Origin: Funneliformis mosseae
Taxonomy: Eukaryota > Glomeromycota > Glomeromycetes > Glomerales > Glomeraceae
NCBI GenBank assembly: GCA_910592005.1
Contig: CAJVPP010001782.1
Span: 1-17,925, forward strand
Direction of reading: 5' to 3'
Length of the DNA: 17,925 nt
Numbering within the stretch: position 1 is the stretch's first letter; every line of letters begins with the position of its first letter. The translations under genes and the position numbers were made by a program. Shown here piece by piece: positions 1 to 8,060 of the stretch. The notes under the pieces are model-generated. The model saw only the letters and a list, made by a program, of their open reading frames with translations. It did not search any database and was not told the DNA's origin.

Positions 1-423
1 TTACATGTTTAACATGTATGATATTTGGCGCAGTTGACGATCATTTTAAGGCACAGTATAAACTGCGGCTAACACCGGAATATACCGTATCAGTACTAGT
101 ATCCATTTATTACAAAGAATGCTATACTATTTTATATGTTTATTTTTGCGTTAATTGAATCAATCAAAGATATTTCCGAAGATTTTATAGTTTTTATAAT
201 TTCAATTTTAATCATGACGAACTTCCGCTAATATTATACTAACTTGAAAATGCGACAATTCATATTTCAATAATTAATTATTTTAAACGAGTTTGGATGC
301 ATAAGTTATTTTATTTTTTTTTAACTTTTCACTTCACCTTTGATATGCATATTCTTATTTATTTTATTTTTTTGGTTATAAGCGTTGTGGTGGTCGCCTC
401 AGTTTACTACATATCATATAAAA

Positions 424-435
424 TATCACGTGATA
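424..435. promoter_or_regulatory. TATCACGTGATA palindrome (E-box type site)
   Basis: This is a perfect 12-bp palindrome whose core CACGTG is the binding site of bHLH factors such as fungal Cbf1. The inner octamer TCACGTGA recurs at 6790-6797 and 7277-7284. This copy lies about 0.87 kb upstream of the kinase start. Function is inferred only from the motif. Confidence 0.3.
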
Positions 436-484
436 CATATAAATAATTACAATATCGATTGTAAATATCGTATAACCTCATCAG

Positions 485-592
485 CCAATCATATAAAGCT
501 TCCTATTCTGGGGACAGAATTTTTCGGTTGATAAAATCCATTTATCAATAGATTTTCGGTAATTTCTTTCGGGTGCAAAGTAGTTTTTTTTA
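485..592 (+). promoter_or_regulatory. CCAAT + TATA-like pair followed by hairpins and a T8 tract
   Basis: CCAAT at 485-489 is followed almost directly by ATATAAAG at 490-497. Downstream lie two adjacent perfect hairpins: ATTCTG/CAGAAT with a 4-nt loop (505-520) and TTGATAAA/TTTATCAA with a 5-nt loop (528-548). A run of eight T ends the block near 584-591. The arrangement could be the promoter and body of a short RNA polymerase III transcript, or simply a pol II promoter. No known RNA family was recognised, and T runs are common in this DNA. Confidence 0.2.
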
Positions 593-1521
593 TTAAATTA
601 TTATTGTGATTTCTATTTTTTTTCAAATTTTGCAATATTTAGGTACTACTTTCGAGTTTATTCGCTTCCAAAAGTTATTGGACAGCGGGTATGGAGATGG
701 ATATGCCTCAGGCCTCCCTAATTTATTATTATTATAATTTTTGCTTTGTATTTCTATTTTATTTTTTTTATTATTACTCTGGTTCAATCATTTTGGTCCG
801 GAATCATCAAATTGTTTTTCCGTTAAAATTGTTCTAATGGCAGGATAATTGAGTTTATTGAGTTAAGACAATTGTATTATAACAGTAAAAAAAATAAATA
901 ATTCAATGGTTTCGTAAAAGTTTGAATATATTAACTTGATATATAGAACGTTGTTAAAGTAATTAATTCTGTTCCTTTTTTATATTGCGTATAGCGCAGT
1001 ATTTGCTGATGAAATTTAATGCATCAATATGCAAGATTTCTGCTAATTCTTATACAGTTACACTGCGTTGATTAAATTTTTTTTTTACTATGAATAATGG
1101 CCTACCCGAAAGGGAGTTTTTTTTTTTACAATGTTGATCTACCGAATGCATTTTAAGGATCTTTTTTATAAAAAAAAAAAAAAAAATACTATATATTTTT
1201 TTTTTTTTTTGACATTTATAATGAGCCATTCACCAAGTGCATTTTTTTCTCCAAAAATTTTTATCATTTCGCTTGCTAAATATCCAATTAAAAAAAATCA
1301 AAATGGAAACTTCCAAGAATTCAAATGAGTGTATTGAAAAATATATTTCAAGTAATAATATAAAATACTTTGAATACAAACATTTTAGCAATCTTCAAAA
1401 GATTGGTTCAGGCAGCTTTGGAAAAGTCTATCGAGCAAATTGGAAAAGTTCAAAGCAATATTTTGCGTTAAAATCGTTTCATAACTTTAACGACGCCACT
1501 GTTAAAGAAATAGTTCATGAG

Positions 1522-1734
1522 GTAATTACAAAATATATTTCAGTTTGTTATTAGTCCGGAGGAGCGAAGGAATATACAGAAGTCGCGCTGTCCGCTCGCT
1601 CAAAATTTGAGTCGATACGTGGTTGATCCCTTTCATTACACTTGTGCTCCGGACTTAACAATGGTTTCCGAAACCATTCCCTAGTTATAATATCATTTAT
1701 ATTAAGCCAAAAGTTTTAATTTGTAATAATTTAG
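1522..1734 (+). other. Kinase intron 1 (213 nt)
   Basis: GTAATT donor directly after the codons for IVHE, and a TTAG acceptor before the codons for LDLQRAVEFH. Joining restores the helix-C region in frame (phase 0). It is more than twice as long as the other introns of this gene because it carries an inserted repeat (about 1551-1690). Confidence 0.75.
1551..1690. mobile_element. MITE-like palindromic repeat inside kinase intron 1
   Basis: This GC-richer block contains inverted ends AGTCCGGAG (1553-1561) and CTCCGGACT (1647-1655). Nested inside are GAGCGA/TCGCTC (1562-1567, 1596-1601) and CTCAAAATTTGAG (1599-1611), and just outside is a perfect hairpin AATGGTTT-CCG-AAACCATT (1660-1678). Base composition differs sharply from the surrounding intron. 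The segment from CCGGACTTAA to CCTAG has a diverged copy at 14141-14170, so it belongs to a dispersed family. It is non-coding. The element class is not assigned; the short TTAT present on both flanks could be a target duplication but is weak. Confidence 0.55.
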
Positions 1735-1807
1735 CTCGACCTTCAACGGGCAGTAGAATTTCATTATAATATCATTCGTTTTTGTGGGATTACAACATCA
1801 AACCAAG

Positions 1808-1904
1808 GTACAAAACTTTATTTAAATTAGGTTAATTAATATATATATATTGGTTTAACATTGTATTTTTAACTCATTTATATATTTTTAAAATAAAAAA
1901 TTAG
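1808..1904 (+). other. Kinase intron 2 (97 nt)
   Basis: GTACAA donor and TTAG acceptor. Splicing joins TTSNQ to ENQNDQ with a split codon (phase 1) and keeps the kinase frame from the N-lobe into the hinge. Confidence 0.75.
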
Positions 1905-2089
1905 AAAATCAAAATGATCAATTGAAAAAATATTTGATTGTAATGGAATATGCTGATGGTGGTGTACTTAGAAACTACTTAAAAGATAATTCTGATAAGC
2001 TTGCTTGGGAAGACAAATATAACTTGGCATTCCAGTTGGCCAGTGCTGTGTCGTGTTTACATGATGAAGGAATTGTGCATCGTGATCTG

Positions 2090-2181
2090 GTAACATAATA
2101 TATATCTCATTTTGCTTATTATGAATCTTATAAATCTTATTGTCAAATATTAATATTTAAATCTATTTATACATTTAATAG
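2090..2181 (+). other. Kinase intron 3 (92 nt)
   Basis: GTAACA donor after HRDL and an AATAG acceptor before HSSN. The intron therefore lies exactly inside the catalytic loop, in phase 0, and splicing rebuilds the HRDLHSSN motif. Confidence 0.8.
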
Positions 2182-2534
2182 CATTCCAGCAATATATTAA
2201 TTCAACAAGGTGTAATTAAACTAGCAGACTTTGGTCTGTCGAAAAGAATTGACGAGGCAACTAGCCAGTCAAAAGTTTTTGGTGTAATTCCTTATGTCGA
2301 TCCAAAAGATTTTCTAGTCGAAGAAATAATAACATACTTCGCAAAAATATTTGCTAAATAAAAAAAGTGATGTTTACAGTGTTGGCGTGTTGTTATGGGA
2401 GATATCAAGCGGTCGACCTCCTTTTTATGTTGAAGGTAAACAATTCGACATCTATTTAGCTATAAAAATTAAAAAAGGACTAAGAGAAAGTGTTGTTCCT
2501 GGTACGCTTGAAGGTTATGTAAACATTTATACAG

Positions 2535-2599
2535 GTAAATATAATATTATAAATTTAAAAATAATGCTTTCGATCATTAAATTGTTTATATTATTTTAG
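2535..2599 (+). other. Kinase intron 4 (65 nt)
   Basis: GTAAAT donor and TTTTAG acceptor. Splicing creates YTECWDDEPDNRPSM, the conserved C-lobe sequence before the last kinase helix, with a split Glu codon. Confidence 0.75.
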
Positions 2600-2684
2600 A
2601 GTGCTGGGACGACGAGCCAGACAATCGTCCGTCTATGAACAAAGTAGTTGATGAATTAAATGCTATTATTACAAAACGATAAAA

Positions 2685-3296
2685 ATGAAAAATGATCAAA
2701 CTAATAATAAAGAATCAAACCTTCAATCATCAGAACAACTAATTAATTCTAGTATGAATAATTCATTACAAGGGGAATTATCTCGAATAATTAATTTGAA
2801 TCAGATGAATGTAAAAGAAGTAGGGTCGAATAATGAAACGCCCGTCATCATTTACGATGATACTATTGAAAGTTTAAAGATTACGGATCTTAACAAGGAT
2901 ATATTAAATGCCTTAGGAGGATTACAAAAATATCGAAAATTAAAAGTACTCGACTGTAATAATACTCAGATAACTAGCTTACCAACATTACCAAACTCCT
3001 TAACGGAACTCCATTGCAATGAAACTCAAATAACTTGCTTGCCAATCTTACCAAATTCCTTAAAAATATTCAATTGTAGTAATACTCAGATAACCAGCTT
3101 ACCAACTTTACCCAGCTCCTTAACGAAATTCGATTGTAGTTATACTCAAATAATTAGTTTACCAACATTGCCCAACTCCTTAACCGAACTCTATTGCTAT
3201 GAAACTCAAATAACTAACCTACCATCTTTACCCAACTCTTTAACAATACTCAATTGTAGTAATACTCAAGTAAATAGCTTACCAACTTTACCTTAA
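2685..3296 (+). CDS. Kinase-type linker plus first six leucine-rich repeats (N-terminal part of broken LRR protein)
   Basis: This frame of 203 codons starts with an ATG two bases after the kinase stop. Residues 1 to about 85 are a polar, Asn/Ser-rich linker (SEQLINSSMNNSLQGELS and similar). From knowledge of the family, such linkers follow the kinase domain in Rhizophagus kinases, which suggests the piece was once joined to the kinase. From residue 86 (base 2940) six leucine-rich repeats of 20 residues follow, with consensus LTxLxCSNTQITSLPTLPNS. The frame ends at 3294-3296 only because unit 6 lacks 7 bp; the repeats carry on at once in another frame. It could be an independent gene, but position, linker and break argue for one larger ancestral gene. 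Confidence 0.6.
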   Translation: MKNDQTNNKESNLQSSEQLINSSMNNSLQGELSRIINLNQMNVKEVGSNNETPVIIYDDTIESLKITDLNKDILNALGGLQKYRKLKVLDCNNTQITSLPTLPNSLTELHCNETQITCLPILPNSLKIFNCSNTQITSLPTLPSSLTKFDCSYTQIISLPTLPNSLTELYCYETQITNLPSLPNSLTILNCSNTQVNSLPTLP

Positions 3297-5572
3297 CAAT
3301 ACTCGATTGTAGTAATACTCAAATAATTAGCTTTCCTTCTTTACCCAATTCCTTAACAATATTCGATTGTAGTAATACTCAAATAATTAGTTTGCCAACA
3401 TTGCCCATCTCCTTAACCGAACTCTATTGTAGTAATACTCAAATAACTAGCCTACAAAATTTACCAAATTCCATAACAATACTCGATTGTAGTAATACTC
3501 AAATAAATAGCTTACCAACATTACCCTACTCCTTAACAATACTCTATTGTAGTAATACTCAAATAAATTGCTTACCAACCTTACCCGACTCCTTAATGAA
3601 ACTCATTTGTGATAATACTCAAATAAACAGCTTAACAACTTTACCCAACTCCCTAACGGAACTCTATTGTGGTGATACTCAAATAACCAGCTTACCAAAT
3701 TTACCAAATTACTTAACAATACTCGAATGTAGTAATACTCAAATTATTAGTTTACCATCTTTACCAAACTCCTTAACTATATTCAATTGTAGTATAACTC
3801 AAATAATTCGTTTACCAACTTTACCTAACTCTTTCACGCAATTCGATTGTAGTAACACACAAATAGATAGCTTGCCTACGTTACCAAATTCTTTAACAAT
3901 ACTCAATTGTCATAATACACAAATAAATTGCTTATCAACTTTACCCATCTCCTTAACGAAATTTGATTGTAGTAATAATCAAATAAATAGCTTACCAATT
4001 TTACCAAACTCCTTAACGAAATTCAATTGTAGTAATACACAAATAAACAGCTTACCAACTTTACCCGACTCCTTGGCATTACTCAGTTGTTTTAATACTA
4101 AAATAAATATTTTACCAAATTTACCAAGCTCCTTAAATAAATTTAGATGTAGTAATACTCTAATAGAAATCTTACCAACTTTACCCAATTCCTTAACAAT
4201 ACTCGATTGTAGTAATACTCAAATAATTAGCTTTCCTTCTTTACCCAATTCCTTAACAATATTAGATTGTAGTAATACTCAAATAATTAGCTTACCATCT
4301 TTACCAAACTCCTTAATGGAACTCTATTGCTATAATACTCCAATAAAGAGCTTACCAACTTTATCTGACTTCTTAACAATACTTAGTTGTATTAATACTC
4401 TAATAAATAGCTTACCAACATTACCTATCTCTTTAACAATCCTCAATTGTCGTAATACTCAAATAAGAAGCTTACCAACTTTACCTAACTCCTTAACAAT
4501 ATTCGATTGTCGTAATACTCAGATAAATAACTTACCAACTTTACCCAGCTCCTTATCAATACTCGATTGTAGTAATACTCAAATTAATAGCTTACCAACT
4601 TTACCAAACTTCTTAACGAAACTCTATTGCCATCAAACTCAAATAAACTACCTACCAACATTACCAAATTCCTTAATAAAACTCGAATGTAATAATACTC
4701 AAATAAATAGTTTACCGAGTTTACCCGATTCCTTATTAAAACTCCTTTGTCATGAAACTAAAATATCTTTCCTACCAGCTTTACCCAACTACTTAAAAAT
4801 ACTTGAATGTAGTAATACTCAAGTAATTAGCTTTCCATCTTTACCAAACTCCTTAACTATATTCAATTGTAGTATTACTCAAATAATTAGTTTACCAACT
4901 TTACCAAACTCCTTAACGCAATTCGATTGTAGTAATACTCAAATAAATAGCTTGCCAATGTTACCAATCTCCTTAACAGAGCTCTATTGTAATGAAACTC
5001 AAATAACCTACCTACCATCTTTACCCAAATCCTTAACAATACTCCAATGTAGTAATTCTAAAATTATTAGTTTACCAACTTTACCTTACTTCTTAACAGA
5101 ATTCGATTGTAGTAATACTCCAACAAATAGCTTATCAACTTTACCTAACTTCTTAATAAAACTCATTTGTAGTAATACACAAATAATTATCTTGCCAAAT
5201 TTACCAAACTCCTTAACATTACTGTATTGCTATGAAACTCAAATAACTAGATTACCAAATTTACCTAACTCCTTAGCAATACTTGATTTTAGTAATACTC
5301 AAATAATTAGTTTACCTATATTACCTAACTCTTTAATAGAATTCTATTGTTATGAAACTCCAATAACAAACCTACCAACTTTACCCAAATCCTTAACAAT
5401 ATTCAATTGTAGTAATACTCACATAAATAGCTTACCACCTTTACCAAACTCTTTAACAGAACTTTATTACTATGATACACAAATATCCCATATACCAACT
5501 TTACCTAAATCCTTAACAAAACTTTTTTGTTTCAATACACAAATAAATAGATTATCAAATTTGCCCGATTCT
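2940..5572 (+). repeat. 44-unit, 60-bp coding tandem repeat (LRR array)
   Basis: The array runs 2633 bp, exactly 44 units of 60 bp less 7 bp. Every unit begins with the Leu codon of LTxL, and the period is strictly 60 bp apart from unit 6 (3240-3292, 53 bp). Units are similar but not identical; the most conserved core encodes CSNTQI, and the most variable positions are the residues either side of the Cys. No indel other than the 7-bp deletion was found, which suggests selection on frame over most of its history. Confidence 0.9.
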
Positions 5573-5599
5573 TTAACGGATATCAGACTTTATCATTAA
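3293..5599 (+). CDS. Long leucine-rich repeat array protein (38 further repeats; C-terminal part)
   Basis: An open frame of about 768 codons made almost entirely of 38 leucine-rich repeats of 20 residues, ending with a short tail LTDIRLYH and TAA. Each unit has the form LTxLxCSNTQIxSLPxLPNS. Leu/Ile pack in the LRR solenoid, a near-invariant Cys sits at the strand position, and Thr replaces the usual Asn at the ladder position. LPxLPxSL is the signature of the 20-residue class known from bacterial SspH/YopM-type proteins. The solenoid presumably binds proteins. The first in-frame ATG is at 3596, inside the repeats, so this is unlikely to be a separate gene with its own start; it continues the frame from 2685 after the deletion in unit 6. 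A possible AATAAA lies at 5737-5742. Confidence 0.7.
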   Translation, partial: LTILDCSNTQIISFPSLPNSLTIFDCSNTQIISLPTLPISLTELYCSNTQITSLQNLPNSITILDCSNTQINSLPTLPYSLTILYCSNTQINCLPTLPDSLMKLICDNTQINSLTTLPNSLTELYCGDTQITSLPNLPNYLTILECSNTQIISLPSLPNSLTIFNCSITQIIRLPTLPNSFTQFDCSNTQIDSLPTLPNSLTILNCHNTQINCLSTLPISLTKFDCSNNQINSLPILPNSLTKFNCSNTQINSLPTLPDSLALLSCFNTKINILPNLPSSLNKFRCSNTLIEILPTLPNSLTILDCSNTQIISFPSLPNSLTILDCSNTQIISLPSLPNSLMELYCYNTPIKSLPTLSDFLTILSCINTLINSLPTLPISLTILNCRNTQIRSLPTLPNSLTIFDCRNTQINNLPTLPSSLSILDCSNTQINSLPTLPNFLTKLYCHQTQINYLPTLPNSLIKLECNNTQINSLPSLPDSLLKLLCHETKISFLPALPNYLKILECSNTQVISFPSLPNSLTIFNCSITQIISLPTLPNSLTQFDCSNTQINSLPMLPISLTELYCNETQITYLPSLPKSLTILQCSNSKIISLPTLPYFLTEFDCSNTPTNSLSTLPNFLIKLICSNTQIIILPNLPNSLTLLYCYETQITRLPNLPNSLAILDFSNTQIISLPILPNSLIEFYCYETPITNLPTLPKSLTIFNCSNTHINSLPPLPNSLTELYYYDTQISHIPTLPKSLTKLFCFNTQINRLSNLPDSLTDIRLYH

Positions 5600-6122
5600 A
5601 AAAATTAATAATTCAATAACTATCCTACCAAATCTTTTTAGCCGAATTCATATTATATTTAAATTTCAATATTATATACAAATAAGAATAATTTAAAGCT
5701 TTCTAAAAGTTATGTAAGTTATCTAAAAAAAATTGTAATAAAATTTATCACAATTATATCGTTATATTATTTTAATGTAAAAGTTAACATTTAATATTTT
5801 ATTAATTAAAATTATATAAGTTAAATAAATATTAAAGAATTTTATCAAAACTTTTCTGTAATTTATATTTACATTTATATATTTGAAATTTTCTTTACAA
5901 TATATCTTTTCTTATCTTATCTTAAAAATATTATTCAATTTATTATTGAAATTTTTATATTATTGTAATATATTATTTATTTATATTTTATAAAATTTAA
6001 CTTTAAAATTCATTTTCCAAAAAAAATTATAAAGTAGATAAATAAATAAATGAAATCCATGGCTACCAGAAAAGACCTATAATTATTTGTTAACATTAAT
6101 TATATCAATATGATCTTTAAAT

Positions 6123-6150
6123 CATAGTACAAATCATATGATTTACTATG
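6123..6150. repeat. Cruciform-forming palindrome
   Basis: The core AAATCATATGATTT is a perfect 14-bp palindrome. It is flanked by CATAGT on the left and ACTATG on the right, so the two arms match except for two extra bases (AC) on the left. It may be the centre of a decayed hairpin element. No coding or known regulatory role is apparent. Confidence 0.4.
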
Positions 6151-6789
6151 TTTATAATTCATTTAATATTATAAAATAAATGTTTAATTTCAATAAAATA
6201 TATAACATGAATAAAATAGAAACTTCTATAGAACTAACAAAACTTTTAATATTACTTAGAACTGAACTGTTTAGCATATTAAAAAAACCGAACTTTTTCT
6301 TTTCATATCATTAATATTTATATTTATGGTTACCAATACGGTGGAAGAAAGGTTATATAATTTGACCTAAATAATTGATAAGGTGTAGGGTAAGTTTGAC
6401 GTCGGGATCTTTTTCGAGATTATCTTCCAACTAATTATATGCACTTCGTTGAATAAGATACTTTAATAAAGTATGGTAATTAAATAACGGACCTTTAAAT
6501 GTGGGTGATTTGATTGTAATTCTAAGTTCCTTTAATTTTTTCTATTTAAATATTGCAAATAGTGTCAATAACCATTTGAAAAGGGGATCTTCCAAAGTAT
6601 GGGAATTGCAACCCGACATAAATGTCGATTGACTAAAATGCACTAATGAAGTCATTTCGTAAGTTTTTTATAATAATATTTGGAACATGCCATATCGTCT
6701 GAGAGTAGGGGAAAAGATTTTATTGATAATTACATCATTTTGGTTTCACTACAATGATCGTATTAGGTAATAATCAAACATGGTTTCTT

Positions 6790-6797
6790 TCACGTGA
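6790..6797. promoter_or_regulatory. TCACGTGA octamer
   Basis: Palindromic CACGTG core of the bHLH (Cbf1-like) type, about 1.27 kb upstream of the BTB-TLDc start. It is the second of three such octamers in the window. Confidence 0.25.
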
Positions 6798-7276
6798 TAA
6801 AATTTAACTAATATATGAGACAAATTTCCTAGCTACCTAATACTAATAATAATCCTAATCCTAACCATAACGATAACATAACTAATTTAATGCTAAATAT
6901 CCGGCAATTAAATCCGGTTACCATTTTTTCTAGGCTAGGTAGGGTCGTTTGATATCATGAGATTCAAAATATTTCTTGGGACAACCATATGGAAAATTAT
7001 CCGAAATGATACATTTGTTTAATAATAATAAATTTCGAGAATGTATTTTTTACGAATGAAAATTTTTATGCGCAGTTCTACAAGTAGGCGGGATTTAAAA
7101 CTCGCAATAAAACATAATATTTGTTTACAAATTAAGTCATCAAGTAAAAAAAAAAGTTATTATTTTTTTTATAAGAAAATTTTCAAATGACTTTCCAGGA
7201 AAAAAAAAAATAAAAATAATTGTTACGGTTTAAAAAAAAAAAAAAAAACTAATTAATTAATAATACATTGGACGTA

Positions 7277-7284
7277 TCACGTGA
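7277..7284. promoter_or_regulatory. TCACGTGA octamer
   Basis: Third copy of the octamer, about 0.78 kb upstream of the BTB-TLDc start and about 0.49 kb from the previous one. Function is inferred from the motif only. Confidence 0.25.
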
Positions 7285-8060
7285 GTATTATGTCCTCGAG
7301 TGGTAGTTAATAGTTTAATATACTGAATGAAGAAAGAATAAGTGAAAGAATGATGTTTAAAGTGTTAAGAGTTTATGTTTATCCTCTTTTTGTCTAATGA
7401 CATTGGTTAAGTTATAGAAATTTCACAAGGTTTTATCATTCCTGGTCCGCAGATTATGTAAAGTTATACTTGGTGGTAAACTAGACTGGTATTTCGAACT
7501 TTTTTCTAATATTAATGAAATAACTTGAAATAAATCTTGATTGTAGAATCTTATTTCAAATATACTAGAGATAACTCTACTCTTCGATACAGAATTGCGT
7601 CGGTTGCTGCGGTTAACTTTCAACATCGCACAAAGAAATGTAATATTTTAATATTATTTATATTCTTGTATTCTAATAGGATTCTAACAATTACAGTGCT
7701 TTTATTGAAGTTTTAGATAGCTGATAAATAAATCATACCGATAATTCAAACTTAAATTACTACATAGATTTTATACAATAAATCATATTATAAAAACAAT
7801 TTTTACGAAATTGTTCCGATGGCGCTGTAATTTGGCGTTTCATACAAATCAAAATAATAATTATAACCCTCCTGTTAAAACGTAAAAACTAAATAAATTA
7901 AATGAATGAATATATTACAGTAGCTGTTAAAGAGTTCACATAAAAAAATTTCAAATGCTGATTTTTCGACAGCTGACAATCGAAAAATATTATCTTATTT
8001 TCATGATCGAGAAAGCGGTCATACAAGTAAACAAATAAATACAATAATGGAAATTTTACA

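Larger units (their letters stand above)
1..1302. other. AT-rich 5' intergenic / kinase upstream region
   Basis: No convincing open frame is present on either strand. The stretch contains a CCAAT box (485-489) closely followed by a TATA-like element (491-497), a perfect 12-bp palindrome centred on CACGTG (424-435), and two small perfect hairpins (505-520, 528-548). Long A and T tracts lie at about 1169-1212, just before the kinase start. The last few hundred bases probably hold the kinase promoter and 5' leader, but no single TATA box can be assigned to it with confidence. Confidence 0.5.
1303..2682 (+). pseudogene. Protein kinase (TKL-like, expanded fungal family), five exons, frame broken
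   Basis: Spliced exons 1303-1521, 1735-1807, 1905-2089, 2182-2534 and 2600-2682 encode one eukaryotic protein kinase domain. Visible landmarks, with residues counted from the ATG at 1303, are the glycine loop IGSGSFGKVY (34-43), ATP-binding Lys57 in FALKSF, the helix-C Glu73, hinge VMEYADGG, HRDLHSSN with Asp158 and Asn163, and DFG at 175-177. Further on come PYVDPK, SDVYSVGVLLWE and CWDDEPDNRPSM. All core catalytic residues are kept. The frame is lost after PYVDPK: the following stretch reads in a second frame (about 2313-2331) and then a third (from about 2333), where the kinase resumes, so two small indels or sequence errors are implied. The style matches the large kinase family of Rhizophagus. 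The stop at 2680 is two bases before the LRR frame, which probably was once its C-terminal part. Substrate unknown; probably cytosolic, as no membrane segment is seen. Confidence 0.8.
5600..8060. other. AT-rich intergenic region
   Basis: About 2.4 kb with no frame that resembles a known protein. It contains the likely 3' end of the LRR gene (AATAAA at 5737-5742), a near-perfect cruciform at 6123-6150, a palindrome ATACTTT-AAT-AAAGTAT at 6458-6474, and two TCACGTGA octamers at 6790-6797 and 7277-7284. A 17-nt A run lies near 7232-7248. The last part must include the promoter of the BTB gene. A minus-strand frame at 7423-7626 has no recognisable features. Confidence 0.5.

Noticed and set aside
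2317..2379. Possible small intron removing the kinase frame break
   Set aside because: GT-AG pairs here either create a stop or delete the conserved SDVY segment, so splicing does not restore the domain.
3979..4188. Minus-strand open frame inside the LRR array
   Set aside because: It is the antisense shadow of the repeated codons and shows the same 20-residue period.
6841..6880. Telomere-like CCTAATCCTAACC stretch
   Set aside because: Too few and too irregular units; fits ordinary low-complexity sequence.
7200..7250. A17 tract as a second retroposition tail
   Set aside because: No polyadenylation signal at the right distance and no flanking direct repeats were found.
7423..7626. Minus-strand frame of 67 codons
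   Set aside because: No recognisable domain, no signal peptide and no supporting splice or promoter signals.
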